NCBI GenBank assembly: GCA_021802185.1
Contig: JAKAAV010000138.1
Location: forward strand, 1 to 6,510
DNA from: Chloroflexota bacterium
Lineage (GTDB): Bacteria > Chloroflexota > Limnocylindria > Limnocylindrales > CSP1-4
Reading direction: 5' to 3'
Length of the DNA: 6,510 bases
Shown here piece by piece: positions 1 through 5,825 of the stretch; position 1 is the first letter of the stretch; each line of letters starts with the position of its first letter. Under the pieces are notes generated by a model. That model saw only the letters and a program-made list of their open reading frames with translations. It did not search any database and was not told where the DNA came from. The position numbers and the translations under genes are program-made.

Positions 1-1
1 G

Positions 2-169
2 GGACGGATGACGCGCCGGATGCTCGCGCTCGGGACGGGCACGCGCATGGCCGGGGCGACGGGGACCGGACGACCGATCGGCTCGATCCGTTTCGGGGCC
101 GAGGTACGCCGCACGGGCTCGAAGACGGCCGCTGCGGGCGCGCCGCGCCGAGCGGGAGCGCGCGCGTGA
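2..169 (+). CDS. 3' end of an unidentified upstream protein (partial)
   Basis: The reading frame starting at base 2 is open from the window edge to a TGA at 167-169, giving 55 visible C-terminal residues. Nearly every codon in it ends in G or C, as in the confirmed genes here, which marks it as coding. The other open frame over this stretch, the one that runs into the glycosyltransferase, gives a less protein-like string rich in D, G and R. The visible tail is basic and rich in A, G, R and T (it begins GRMTRRMLALGTGTRMAGAT) and looks like a disordered C-terminus; I recognise no domain. Its stop overlaps the next start as GTGA (166-169), the usual arrangement for translational coupling, so it probably belongs to the same operon and perhaps the same glycan pathway. 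The 5' end lies outside the window. Confidence 0.6.
   Translation, partial: GRMTRRMLALGTGTRMAGATGTGRPIGSIRFGAEVRRTGSKTAAAGAPRRAGARA
154..158 (+). promoter_or_regulatory. Shine-Dalgarno site for the glycosyltransferase
   Basis: GGGAG lies 7 nt before the GTG at 166, inside the last codons of the upstream gene. It supports the GTG start although the frame stays open further upstream. Confidence 0.5.
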
Positions 170-1428
170 CCGCGCCCGTGCTCGGCGACCCCTGCCTCGA
201 CGCGCCGGAACGCCCCGCGCTCCCCGGAGGGCGGCCGATCCGGGTGGTCGAGCTGCTCGCGACCGGCACGAACGGCGGCGCGCAGGAGCACGTCCACTCG
301 CTCGTCACGCGCCTCGACCGGACGCGCTACGAACCGCTCGTCCTGTCGCTCACTGACGGCAGCGCGGTGCACCGGATGCGCGCGGCGGGGTTCCACGTCG
401 CGGTCCTCGACGAGCTGGACGACACGCTCGCCTCGCGGCTCGTTGCCGACGAGGTGGCGGAGTTCGGCGCCGACGTCATCCACAACCACATGTACCGGGC
501 CGAGGTTGTCGGGACGCGGGCGGCGCTGCGTCTCGCCGAGTCCGGGGTGCCGCGCCCGTACGTCGTCGGGACCGTGCATTCGAGTCGCATCCGGAGCGGT
601 GACGATCGCGAGCTGCTGCGCCGACTGACGCCGCGGATGGACCGCCTCATCGCCGTGAGCCGCGCGATCGTCGCGAAGCTCGAGCTGGAGGGCCGCACGT
701 CCGCGCCGATCGAGCTGATCTACAACGGCGTCGACCTGCAGCGCTACGCGGACCAGGAGCCGTGCTGCACGCTGCCCGAGGAGTACGGGTTCGCGCCGGG
801 GACGCCCCTTGTCGGGTGCGTCGCGCGCCTCGAGCCGGAGAAGGGGCACCCCACGCTGCTCGAGGCGTGGCGCATCGTCGTCGAGCGTGTGCCCGAGGCG
901 CGGCTGCTGATCGTCGGGGAGGGGAGCCGTCGCGAGGCGCTCGAGAAGCAGGCGCGCGATCTCGGGCTCCTCGGCGAGGATTGCGTCGGAGATCACTGCG
1001 TCGGCACGCGGCACGCGCGGCCGGGCGCGAAGGTCGTGTTCACGGGCCGGCGCGACGACGTGCCGGCGGTCACGGCCGCGCTCGACGTCGCGGTGCTCCC
1101 CTCGTACCGCGAGGCGCAGGGCATCACGGTCCTCGAGGCGATGGCGCTCCACCGACCGGTCGTCGCGTCCGCCGTCGGCGGCATCCCCGAGATGGTCGAG
1201 GACGGCCGAACGGGACTGCTGGTGCCGCCGCACGACCCGGACGCGCTGGCCGCCGCGATCCTGCGGCTGCTCACGGACCACCCGCTTGCGGACATGCTCG
1301 GCCGCGCCGGTCACGACCTCGTCCACGAGCGGTTCTGTGTCGAGCGGATGGTGTCGGCCATCGAGTCGATCTACGACGAGGCCGCGGCCGTCATGGCGGC
1401 CCGGCGCGACGCGGTCGCCGCAGGGTAG
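166..1428 (+). CDS. GT4-family glycosyltransferase (GT-B fold)
   Basis: A 420-aa retaining glycosyltransferase that would move a sugar from an activated nucleotide donor to a glycan, lipid or small-molecule acceptor in the cytoplasm. The N-terminal acceptor domain begins near residue 25 and carries the glycine-rich loop NGGAQEHV (36-43), then VSRAIV (164-169) and YNGVD (186-190). The C-terminal donor domain has VARLEPEKGH (219-228), VGEG (250-253), FTGRRDDVP (292-300), the EX7E signature (E316 to E324, within PSYREAQGITVLEAMA) and the usual tail with GGIPEMVEDGRTGLLVPP. All key GT4 residues are present and the length is normal. The GTG start overlaps the upstream stop and has a GGGAG site. 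One oddity is an insert at about 271-287 that contains CVGxxCVG (C273, C278), where relatives normally have a short turn; C200 and C201 add another cysteine pair. Donor and acceptor cannot be told from the sequence. Confidence 0.92.
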   Translation: MTAPVLGDPCLDAPERPALPGGRPIRVVELLATGTNGGAQEHVHSLVTRLDRTRYEPLVLSLTDGSAVHRMRAAGFHVAVLDELDDTLASRLVADEVAEFGADVIHNHMYRAEVVGTRAALRLAESGVPRPYVVGTVHSSRIRSGDDRELLRRLTPRMDRLIAVSRAIVAKLELEGRTSAPIELIYNGVDLQRYADQEPCCTLPEEYGFAPGTPLVGCVARLEPEKGHPTLLEAWRIVVERVPEARLLIVGEGSRREALEKQARDLGLLGEDCVGDHCVGTRHARPGAKVVFTGRRDDVPAVTAALDVAVLPSYREAQGITVLEAMALHRPVVASAVGGIPEMVEDGRTGLLVPPHDPDALAAAILRLLTDHPLADMLGRAGHDLVHERFCVERMVSAIESIYDEAAAVMAARRDAVAAG

Positions 1429-1467
1429 CTGCGGGGCTGCCTTGGCGACGCCGGGCACATCCGAGCC

Positions 1468-1473
1468 AGGAGG
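1468..1473 (+). promoter_or_regulatory. Shine-Dalgarno site AGGAGG for the HAD phosphatase
   Basis: A perfect AGGAGG ends 4 nt before the ATG at 1478. It fixes the start there rather than at the GTG/ATG-like triplets further upstream in the same frame, which overlap the glycosyltransferase. Confidence 0.7.
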
Positions 1474-1477
1474 CGGA

Positions 1478-2194
1478 ATGGCCGAGGCGGTCGAGGTTCG
1501 TGGCGGCGTCCTGTTCGACGTCGACGGCACCCTGCTCATCGGCTCGGTCGCGCACCTCGTCGTCCTCGGCGAGACGCTCGGCCGGTGGCTCGGACGACCC
1601 GTGCCGATCCGGGTCGACGGCGAGCGGCCGATGCTCGGGGAGACGGACCTCGCCGGCTGGATCGACGCCCAGGTCGTGCGGCACGTGCTGGCGTCGAAGA
1701 CCGGCGCGGACGATGAGCGGGCCGTGGCGGACGTGATGGACGCGTTCCGCGAGGCCTACCTCGCCGACGGCGCTCGCACCCTCGCGGGAGCGCGCGTCGT
1801 GGCCGGCGCCGTCCCGTGCCTCGAGCGGCTCGCCGACGCCGGGATCCCGGTCGGGCTCGTGACCGGCAACGCGTCGTTCGTTGCGCGCGCCAAGTTCGAG
1901 GCGCTCGGGATCGACCGGTTCTTCCGGTTCGATCGGGACCTGGGGTTCGGGGACTGGCGCGCGGAGCGAGATGCAGTGGCTCACGCCGCGGCCGAGGACC
2001 TGGCGCGTCGGGGCGTCGACGCGGGCGACCTCGTGTACGTCGGGGACACGCCGCGCGACATGCGCGCGGCGCGATCGATCGGGGCCAGGGCGGTCGGGGT
2101 GCTGACCGGCACCGGCACGGCCGAGCAACTGTCCGCGGCCGGGGCGGACGCCATCGTGGCGTCCGTCGCCGGCGTCAGGCCCGCGGCCCCGTGA
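1478..2194 (+). CDS. HAD-superfamily hydrolase, phosphoglycolate-phosphatase-like
   Basis: A 238-aa soluble phosphatase of the haloacid dehalogenase superfamily, which removes phosphate through an aspartyl-phosphate intermediate and needs Mg2+. Motif I is FDVDGT (nucleophile D14, acid/base D16). Motif II is LVTGN with T129, motif III is K139 in RAKFEALGI, and motif IV is VGDTPRD with D190 and D194. Residues from about 20 to 105 form the helical C1 cap that sets specificity. The set and spacing match phosphoglycolate-phosphatase-like and related small-molecule phosphatases, but the cap does not reveal the substrate. It follows the glycosyltransferase by 49 bp on the same strand, so co-transcription is likely and a sugar phosphate is a reasonable guess. 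Frame and start are fixed by the AGGAGG site; the longer frame back to 1286 runs inside the glycosyltransferase gene. The stop codon sits in the first unit of a tandem repeat. Confidence 0.88.
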   Translation: MAEAVEVRGGVLFDVDGTLLIGSVAHLVVLGETLGRWLGRPVPIRVDGERPMLGETDLAGWIDAQVVRHVLASKTGADDERAVADVMDAFREAYLADGARTLAGARVVAGAVPCLERLADAGIPVGLVTGNASFVARAKFEALGIDRFFRFDRDLGFGDWRAERDAVAHAAAEDLARRGVDAGDLVYVGDTPRDMRAARSIGARAVGVLTGTGTAEQLSAAGADAIVASVAGVRPAAP

Positions 2195-2260
2195 TGGGAG
2201 CGGCGCGCGCGGGCCGGTGACGGGAGCGGCGCGCGGGCCGGTGACGGGAGCGGCGCGCGC
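2185..2260 (+). repeat. Three-copy 24-26 bp tandem repeat over the HAD stop codon
   Basis: Units lie at 2185-2210 (26 bp), 2211-2234 (24 bp) and 2235-2260 (26 bp). Each contains a GTGAYGGGAGCGGCGCGC core preceded by a GGCC-containing run; units two and three are identical apart from one extra GC dinucleotide. Unit one includes the HAD stop (TGA 2192-2194), so the array looks like duplication of the 3' end of that gene into the gap. The rest of this 176-bp gap holds only a GC-rich hairpin (2274-2299). Confidence 0.85.
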
Positions 2261-2273
2261 GGTCGGTCGCCTC

Positions 2274-2299
2274 GGCGGCTCACCCGCCGGAGCCCCGCC
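2274..2299 (+). terminator. Possible GC-rich hairpin after the HAD gene
   Basis: GGCTC (2277-2281) pairs with GAGCC (2290-2294) around an 8-nt loop, and GGC (2274-2276) pairs with GCC (2297-2299) across a 2-nt bulge. There is no T-run after it, so if it ends transcription it is not a classic intrinsic terminator. At this GC content such hairpins also arise by chance. Confidence 0.25.
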
Positions 2300-2370
2300 G
2301 CGTCCCGTGACCGCCGGATGCGCCGGTTCGTCGTGCACCCCGCTCGCGGCGCGGTCACACTCTTCCAGCG

Positions 2371-4347
2371 ATGACCGCCGACGCCTCGCTGCCCGCCGCC
2401 GCCCGGTTCCGGCGAAGGGTCGTCCATCGCCTGCGGCACGGCAACGGCACGCTCCTGCTGCAGGTCGTCGTGCTCGCGATCGTGTACGCCGCCGCCGCGC
2501 GGCTCCCCGCCACGCTGGAGCTGCTGAACGGGCGATCGGTCCCCGCATGGCATCCCAGCGGGATCGCGGTCGCGGCCCTCCTCGTGTGGGGCTCGTGGAC
2601 CTGGCCCGGCATCCTCGTCGGGGCCGTCGCCGCCAACCTCCTCGACGGCGCGTCACCGGTCGTATCGGTCGCGCTCGGGGTCGCGAGCACCGTCGGGCCG
2701 CTCGTCGGCGTGACCCTGCTGCGACGGACCCGGTTCCGGCCACAGCTCGACCGGCTCGTCAACGTCCCGCTGCTGGCCCTCGCATCCGTGGCGGCGGCCG
2801 TGGCGGCGGCCACGCTCGGCCTGGCCGGTTTCGTGCTCGCCGAGGTCGTCCCCGGTCACCTGTCGCTGCACTGGGCGCTCTGGGCGATGGGCGACGCCGC
2901 CTCCACGTTCGTCGTCGGAGGCGCGCTGCTCGCCTGGGCGACGCCACCGGCACCCGGTCGCGGCCGCCTCCCGCTCGACAGCATGATCGCCATCGCGGCC
3001 ACCGTCGGCGTGGCCGCCATCCTGTTCTTCGACCTCCTCGATCTCCGGGGCGCCGGCGAGTCCGTCGCCTTCCCGATCGTCGCGCTGCTCGTCTGGGTCG
3101 CGTTCCGGGCCGGGCCGCGCGGGACGGCGCTGGCCAGCCTGGGGATCGCCGTGCTGGCGATCGCGGCGACCGATCGAGCCGTCGGGCCGTTCGTTGGCAC
3201 GAACCGGGAGGCCAGCGTCTTCTACGTCGTGGTGTTCGTCGGCCTGTCCGCGGCGACCGCGGCGGCCGTCGCGGCGGTCATGGCGGAGCGCCAGGCCGGT
3301 GTCGATGCCGTCGCAACGGAACGGCGCGCGCTCGCCGATCGTGCGGCGATGCTCACGCGCCTCGTCGCGTACTCGAGCCGGATCAGCGGCGTCCTCTCGA
3401 CCGACGCGCTGCACCCGCTCGCCGTGGATGCGCTCGACGCGGTCGTCACCGCCGACCTCGTGGGTTTGACCGTCGTCGATCCGGAATCCGGGTCGTACGT
3501 CGTCCGGGCGGAGAAGGGCAGTCCGGGGTCCGTCGGCCGGTTCATCGAGCCGGGTTCGGGGCCGGCGGGCCGGGCGATTCGCGACCGGCGGGTCGTCCGC
3601 GTCCGGCCATACCCCCGCGCGGAGTTTCCGGCGTCAATCGGCGACGCGAACGCCGCGAGCGGCTACGCGGACGCCGTCGGTCTGCCGCTCGTCCGCGAGG
3701 GGAAGGTGATCGGCTCGCTCACGGTCGCTCGGGTCGACCCCGCGGCGCCCTTCACCGAGCTCGAGCTCGAGATGCTGTCGCTGCTCGCCGACGAGATCAC
3801 GCTGGCGATCGTCAACGCGCAGCTCCACGGCGAGGTGGCCGAGCTCGCGGTCCACGATGGGCTGACGGGCCTGCACAATCGCCGCTACTTCGACGCGGCG
3901 TTCGTCGAGCTGCTCGCCGCGCGCGCCCGTCTCCCCGGCGAGCCACCGCCGGTATCGGTGCTGCTGTTCGACCTGGACCACTTCGGGCAGTTCAACCTCG
4001 CGCACGGCCATCAGGCGGGCGACGAGGCGCTCCGCGCGTTCGCCGCGATCCTCCGCGGCCGGATGCGCGCCGCGGATCTCGTGGCGAGGTATGGCGGCGA
4101 GGAGTTCATCGCGGTGCTCGTCGGCGCGAACCGGGCCGCGGCCGTCACGGTCGCCGACGAGGTGCGGCGGCTGCTCGCGCAGACCGTCGTGCGGGACATC
4201 GAAGGCGAGCCGCTGGCGGTCACCGTGTCGGCGGGCTGCACGACGCGCTCCGATCCCGACGTGGACGGCTCGCAGCTGATCGCGTCGGCCGACGCCGCGC
4301 TCGTGATGGCGAAGCGGGCGGGCCGGAACCAGGTGGTCGCGGCCTAG
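2371..4347 (+). CDS. Membrane diguanylate cyclase, MASE1-GAF-GGDEF
   Basis: A 658-aa inner-membrane protein predicted to make cyclic di-GMP from two GTP. Residues 28-305 form a MASE1-type sensor with about eight to ten hydrophobic segments, including the family-like stretch WHPSGIAVAALLVWG (60-74). A short charged linker follows, then a GAF domain (about 326-485) and a GGDEF domain (about 490-655) starting with DGLTGLHNRR (496-505). The signature loop is GGEEF (575-579), an active form. RxxD (R566-D569) lies exactly five residues before it, the position of the product-inhibition I-site. Metal-site D534 and E578 and the C-terminal AKRAGRN are kept. Unusual: DLDHFGQFNL has G539 where the family has Lys, and Leu543 where it has Asp. 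The ATG at 2371 is the first start after an in-frame stop at 2308; no good ribosome site precedes it, so initiation may be weak or leaderless. Confidence 0.94.
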   Translation: MTADASLPAAARFRRRVVHRLRHGNGTLLLQVVVLAIVYAAAARLPATLELLNGRSVPAWHPSGIAVAALLVWGSWTWPGILVGAVAANLLDGASPVVSVALGVASTVGPLVGVTLLRRTRFRPQLDRLVNVPLLALASVAAAVAAATLGLAGFVLAEVVPGHLSLHWALWAMGDAASTFVVGGALLAWATPPAPGRGRLPLDSMIAIAATVGVAAILFFDLLDLRGAGESVAFPIVALLVWVAFRAGPRGTALASLGIAVLAIAATDRAVGPFVGTNREASVFYVVVFVGLSAATAAAVAAVMAERQAGVDAVATERRALADRAAMLTRLVAYSSRISGVLSTDALHPLAVDALDAVVTADLVGLTVVDPESGSYVVRAEKGSPGSVGRFIEPGSGPAGRAIRDRRVVRVRPYPRAEFPASIGDANAASGYADAVGLPLVREGKVIGSLTVARVDPAAPFTELELEMLSLLADEITLAIVNAQLHGEVAELAVHDGLTGLHNRRYFDAAFVELLAARARLPGEPPPVSVLLFDLDHFGQFNLAHGHQAGDEALRAFAAILRGRMRAADLVARYGGEEFIAVLVGANRAAAVTVADEVRRLLAQTVVRDIEGEPLAVTVSAGCTTRSDPDVDGSQLIASADAALVMAKRAGRNQVVAA

Positions 4348-4367
4348 CTGTAGTTCCCGGGGTTATT

Positions 4368-4388
4368 GAGACACGCCTGTAGCGTCTC
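4368..4388 (+). other. Inverted repeat after the cyclase gene
   Basis: GAGAC (4368-4372) pairs with GTCTC (4384-4388), and the inner GC/GC can extend the stem to 7 bp with a two-base bulge and a CTGTA loop. It begins 21 bp after the cyclase stop, in the most AT-rich stretch nearby. It lacks a T-run. It could be a weak terminator or an operator for the downstream gene. Confidence 0.3.
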
Positions 4389-4414
4389 CCGAGGACCATT
4401 GCCCTCCGGACCGG

Positions 4415-4420
4415 CATAAT
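4415..4420 (+). promoter_or_regulatory. Possible -10 element (CATAAT) for the small membrane protein gene
   Basis: CATAAT matches TATAAT at five of six bases in DNA where such AT runs are rare, and would give a leader of roughly 50 nt. No -35 box is at normal spacing: TTGCCC at 4399-4404 is only 10 bp away. The call therefore rests on the -10 element alone. Confidence 0.28.
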
Positions 4421-4465
4421 CGGGCGATCGTGCGGAGCCGGTCGGGCTGGCCGACCGCGAGCAGC

Positions 4466-4471
4466 GAGGGG
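4466..4471 (+). promoter_or_regulatory. Shine-Dalgarno site for the small membrane protein
   Basis: GAGGGG ends 7 nt before the GTG at 4479, a good spacing that supports this GTG as the start. Confidence 0.5.
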
Positions 4472-4478
4472 CGAAGAC

Positions 4479-4889
4479 GTGGCGGGATCAGAGTCGGCAC
4501 AACACTCCTCCGACGCGGCCTACGTCCCCGGCGTCTGCAACATCGGGCCGGCGGAGATCGAGCGAAGGCGCCAGGCGGGCAATGCCGGAGTCGCGGCGTC
4601 CCTGGGCCTGCTCGCGATCCTCGTCGCCGTCCGCGCGCCGCGACGGACCCGGTGGCTCGTGACGCTCCCCGCGGCCGGCGCGGCGTCCGGGTATCTGCAG
4701 GCGAGGCTCAGGTTCTGTGCCGGGTTCGGGTCACGCGGCGTGTACAACTTCGGGCGGCTCGGCACCGTCAATCATGTCCAGGCCGCGGAGGCACGCCGGC
4801 TCGATCGCGCACGCTCCGCACGCATCGGCCTTGCCAGCCTCGGAATCGGGCTCGCCGCCGGCGCGGCCTCGGTGGCGCTGCCGATCTGA
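4479..4889 (+). CDS. Small membrane protein of unknown function with two cysteine motifs
   Basis: A 136-aa protein whose function I do not recognise. It starts at GTG with a GAGGGG site 7 nt upstream. The order is: a short polar N-terminus; YVPGVCNIGPAEIERRR (15-31) with C20; a hydrophobic segment (about 35-52); a short basic loop; a second hydrophobic segment (about 58-73); a loop RFCAGFGSRGVYNFG (78-92) with C80; a charged stretch; and a third hydrophobic segment (about 115-135) reaching the C-terminus. The two motifs have the tight glycine, proline, aromatic and cysteine pattern of conserved sites, and the codon third positions are strongly GC, so this is a real gene. The cysteines could bind a metal or form a disulfide, depending on topology; that is a guess. 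It follows the cyclase by 131 bp, probably with its own promoter, and converges with the SIMPL gene. Confidence 0.75.
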   Translation: MAGSESAQHSSDAAYVPGVCNIGPAEIERRRQAGNAGVAASLGLLAILVAVRAPRRTRWLVTLPAAGAASGYLQARLRFCAGFGSRGVYNFGRLGTVNHVQAAEARRLDRARSARIGLASLGIGLAAGAASVALPI

Positions 4890-4900
4890 GGGGGCCTCCG

Positions 4901-4992
4901 GCGCCGCGTCTCCAGCAGCCGCGCCGCGTCTCCAGCAGCCGCGCCGCGTCTCCAGCAGCCGCGCCGCGTCTCCAGCAGCCGCGCCGCGTCTC
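4901..4992. repeat. 20-bp perfect tandem repeat between convergent genes
   Basis: The unit GCGCCGCGTCTCCAGCAGCC occurs four times without a mismatch (4901-4980). A fifth copy keeps the first 12 bases (4981-4992) and then decays. There are no spacers. The array fills most of the 122-bp gap between the stop of the + strand membrane protein (4889) and the stop of the - strand SIMPL gene (5012). The unit length is not a multiple of three. A period of 20 bp is close to two helical turns, so a protein bound to the repeat would meet it on nearly the same face each time; no binding protein is known from the sequence. Confidence 0.95.
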
Positions 4993-5011
4993 GAGCTCGC
5001 GATCCCGGCGT

Positions 5012-5695
5012 TCAGTGCACGGCGTACTCGACGGTGACCGAAACCGTGAGCGTCTGCTGATACGGCTCCGGCGGACAGGCGGGCTCCGGCGCGCCGACGG
5101 CCGGGCCATTGGACGCACCGCCGGACGGTTCCGCGGGCGCGCACGCCGGCATCGGCATGACGCCGTAGCCGGGCGAGACGGTCGCGCTCGCCGACAGCAC
5201 GCTGCCGAGCGTGAGGCCGGTCCCGGCTGCGATCGCCTGGGCCTGCGACTTCGCGTCGGACAGGGCTGCTGCGATCGCGCGGTTCTGCGCCGCGGTTCGA
5301 TCGGACGCGTCGCTCTTGAGCGTCGCCTGGCCCACGCCGGTCACGACGATCGTGTGGTCGGGGGCGAGGCCCGGCGAGCCGGGATAGACGGGATACGCGA
5401 TCGACGCGATCCCGGGCGCCGCGACGCCGACGGACGCGGTCGCACTGCCCGACCCGGTCGCGGCCGTGCCGGTGCCGGCGGGCGCCACGCCCGACCCGGT
5501 GCCGGCCGCGACGGAGGTCGCCCCCCTGCCCGTCCCGGTCACTCCGGCGCTGTCGCCCGCCGCTGCGGATGGGGATGGCGCCGCGGCGCGTACCTGTTGC
5601 ATGAGCCCGGAACCGGCAAGGCCCGCGCCGGCGAGGACGCCGGCGGCGAGGCCGATCGTCAGCCCGAGAGCCAGGAATCGGTGAGAAGTGGACAT
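5012..5695 (-). CDS. Secreted or membrane-anchored short SIMPL (DUF541-like) protein
   Basis: A 227-aa exported protein. The N-terminus has a basic start and a hydrophobic run (residues 8-31) followed by VRAAA (35-39), so it is either a cleaved signal peptide or a membrane anchor. Residues 40-92 are a low-complexity A/G/S/T linker. The folded part has DHTIVVTGVGQATL (113-126), typical of the first SIMPL strand, a helix with ALSDAKSQAQAIAAGTGLTLGSVLS (144-168) matching the family's late helix and strand, and a final TLTVSVTVEYAV strand. The middle of a usual SIMPL domain is missing, so this is a compact form. C185 and C207 flank a Pro/Gly-rich loop and could form a disulfide. The ATG at 5695 is chosen because GGAGGA lies 7 nt upstream; the frame continues to 5926 but would overlap the pentapeptide gene. 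The molecular function of SIMPL proteins is poorly known. Confidence 0.83.
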   Translation of the reverse strand: MSTSHRFLALGLTIGLAAGVLAGAGLAGSGLMQQVRAAAPSPSAAAGDSAGVTGTGRGATSVAAGTGSGVAPAGTGTAATGSGSATASVGVAAPGIASIAYPVYPGSPGLAPDHTIVVTGVGQATLKSDASDRTAAQNRAIAAALSDAKSQAQAIAAGTGLTLGSVLSASATVSPGYGVMPMPACAPAEPSGGASNGPAVGAPEPACPPEPYQQTLTVSVTVEYAVH

Positions 5696-5702
5696 CGCTC
5701 GT

Positions 5703-5708
5703 TCCTCC
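5703..5708 (-). promoter_or_regulatory. Shine-Dalgarno site GGAGGA for the SIMPL gene
   Basis: On the - strand GGAGGA ends 7 nt before the ATG at 5695, ideal spacing. It decides the start in favour of this ATG, placing the signal peptide at the N-terminus. Confidence 0.8.
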
Positions 5709-5736
5709 GGTCGGTGGGCCGCTGCCGATACGCCAC

Positions 5737-5764
5737 AGGACGAGCCGGATCTCTCTCCGGTTCC
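5737..5764 (-). promoter_or_regulatory. ECF-sigma-like promoter for the SIMPL gene
   Basis: On the - strand GGAACC (5764-5759) is followed after exactly 16 bp by CGTCCT (5742-5737). This resembles the GGAAC / CGTC pattern of many extracytoplasmic-function sigma factors. Transcription would begin near 5730, giving a leader of about 35 nt that contains the Shine-Dalgarno site. Control by envelope stress would suit an exported protein. The match is by eye. Confidence 0.42.
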
Positions 5765-5768
5765 CTCC

Positions 5769-5822
5769 GCTCCGCGAGTGCGCGCTGCCGGAGTGCCGTC
5801 GCCAGCGCACGCGCTGCGGAGC
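5769..5822 (-). terminator. Possible hairpin after the pentapeptide gene
   Basis: GCTCCGC (5769-5775) is complementary to GCGGAGC (5816-5822), with an inner pair GTGCGC (5778-5783) and GCGCAC (5805-5810). It begins 3 nt after the pentapeptide stop on the - strand. There is no T-run and the loop is long, so this is a weak candidate. Confidence 0.28.
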
Positions 5823-5825
5823 CGC

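Noticed and set aside
1286..1477. Extended N-terminus for the HAD protein
   Set aside because: The extra 64 codons lie mostly inside the glycosyltransferase gene in another frame, and AGGAGG precedes the ATG at 1478 with motif I right after it.
762..1736. + strand frame of 324 codons overlapping the glycosyltransferase and HAD genes
   Set aside because: It is a shifted frame with Arg/Ala-rich composition; both overlapped genes have complete family motifs in their own frames.
1391..2743. Long - strand frame of 450 codons across the HAD gene and the start of the cyclase
   Set aside because: It is antisense to two genes with clear catalytic motifs, encodes an Arg/Pro/Gly-rich string with no domain, and spans the repeat array; it is a by-product of high GC.
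2788..2811. 12-bp direct repeat rich in GGCGGC
   Set aside because: It is an in-frame Ala/Val run of a membrane segment in the cyclase, explained by composition.
2217..4382. Long + strand frame of 721 codons over the cyclase
   Set aside because: It is a shifted frame of the MASE1-GAF-GGDEF gene and translates to low-complexity Arg-rich sequence.
4901..4992. CRISPR array
   Set aside because: The 20-bp units abut with no spacers, and no cas gene is present.
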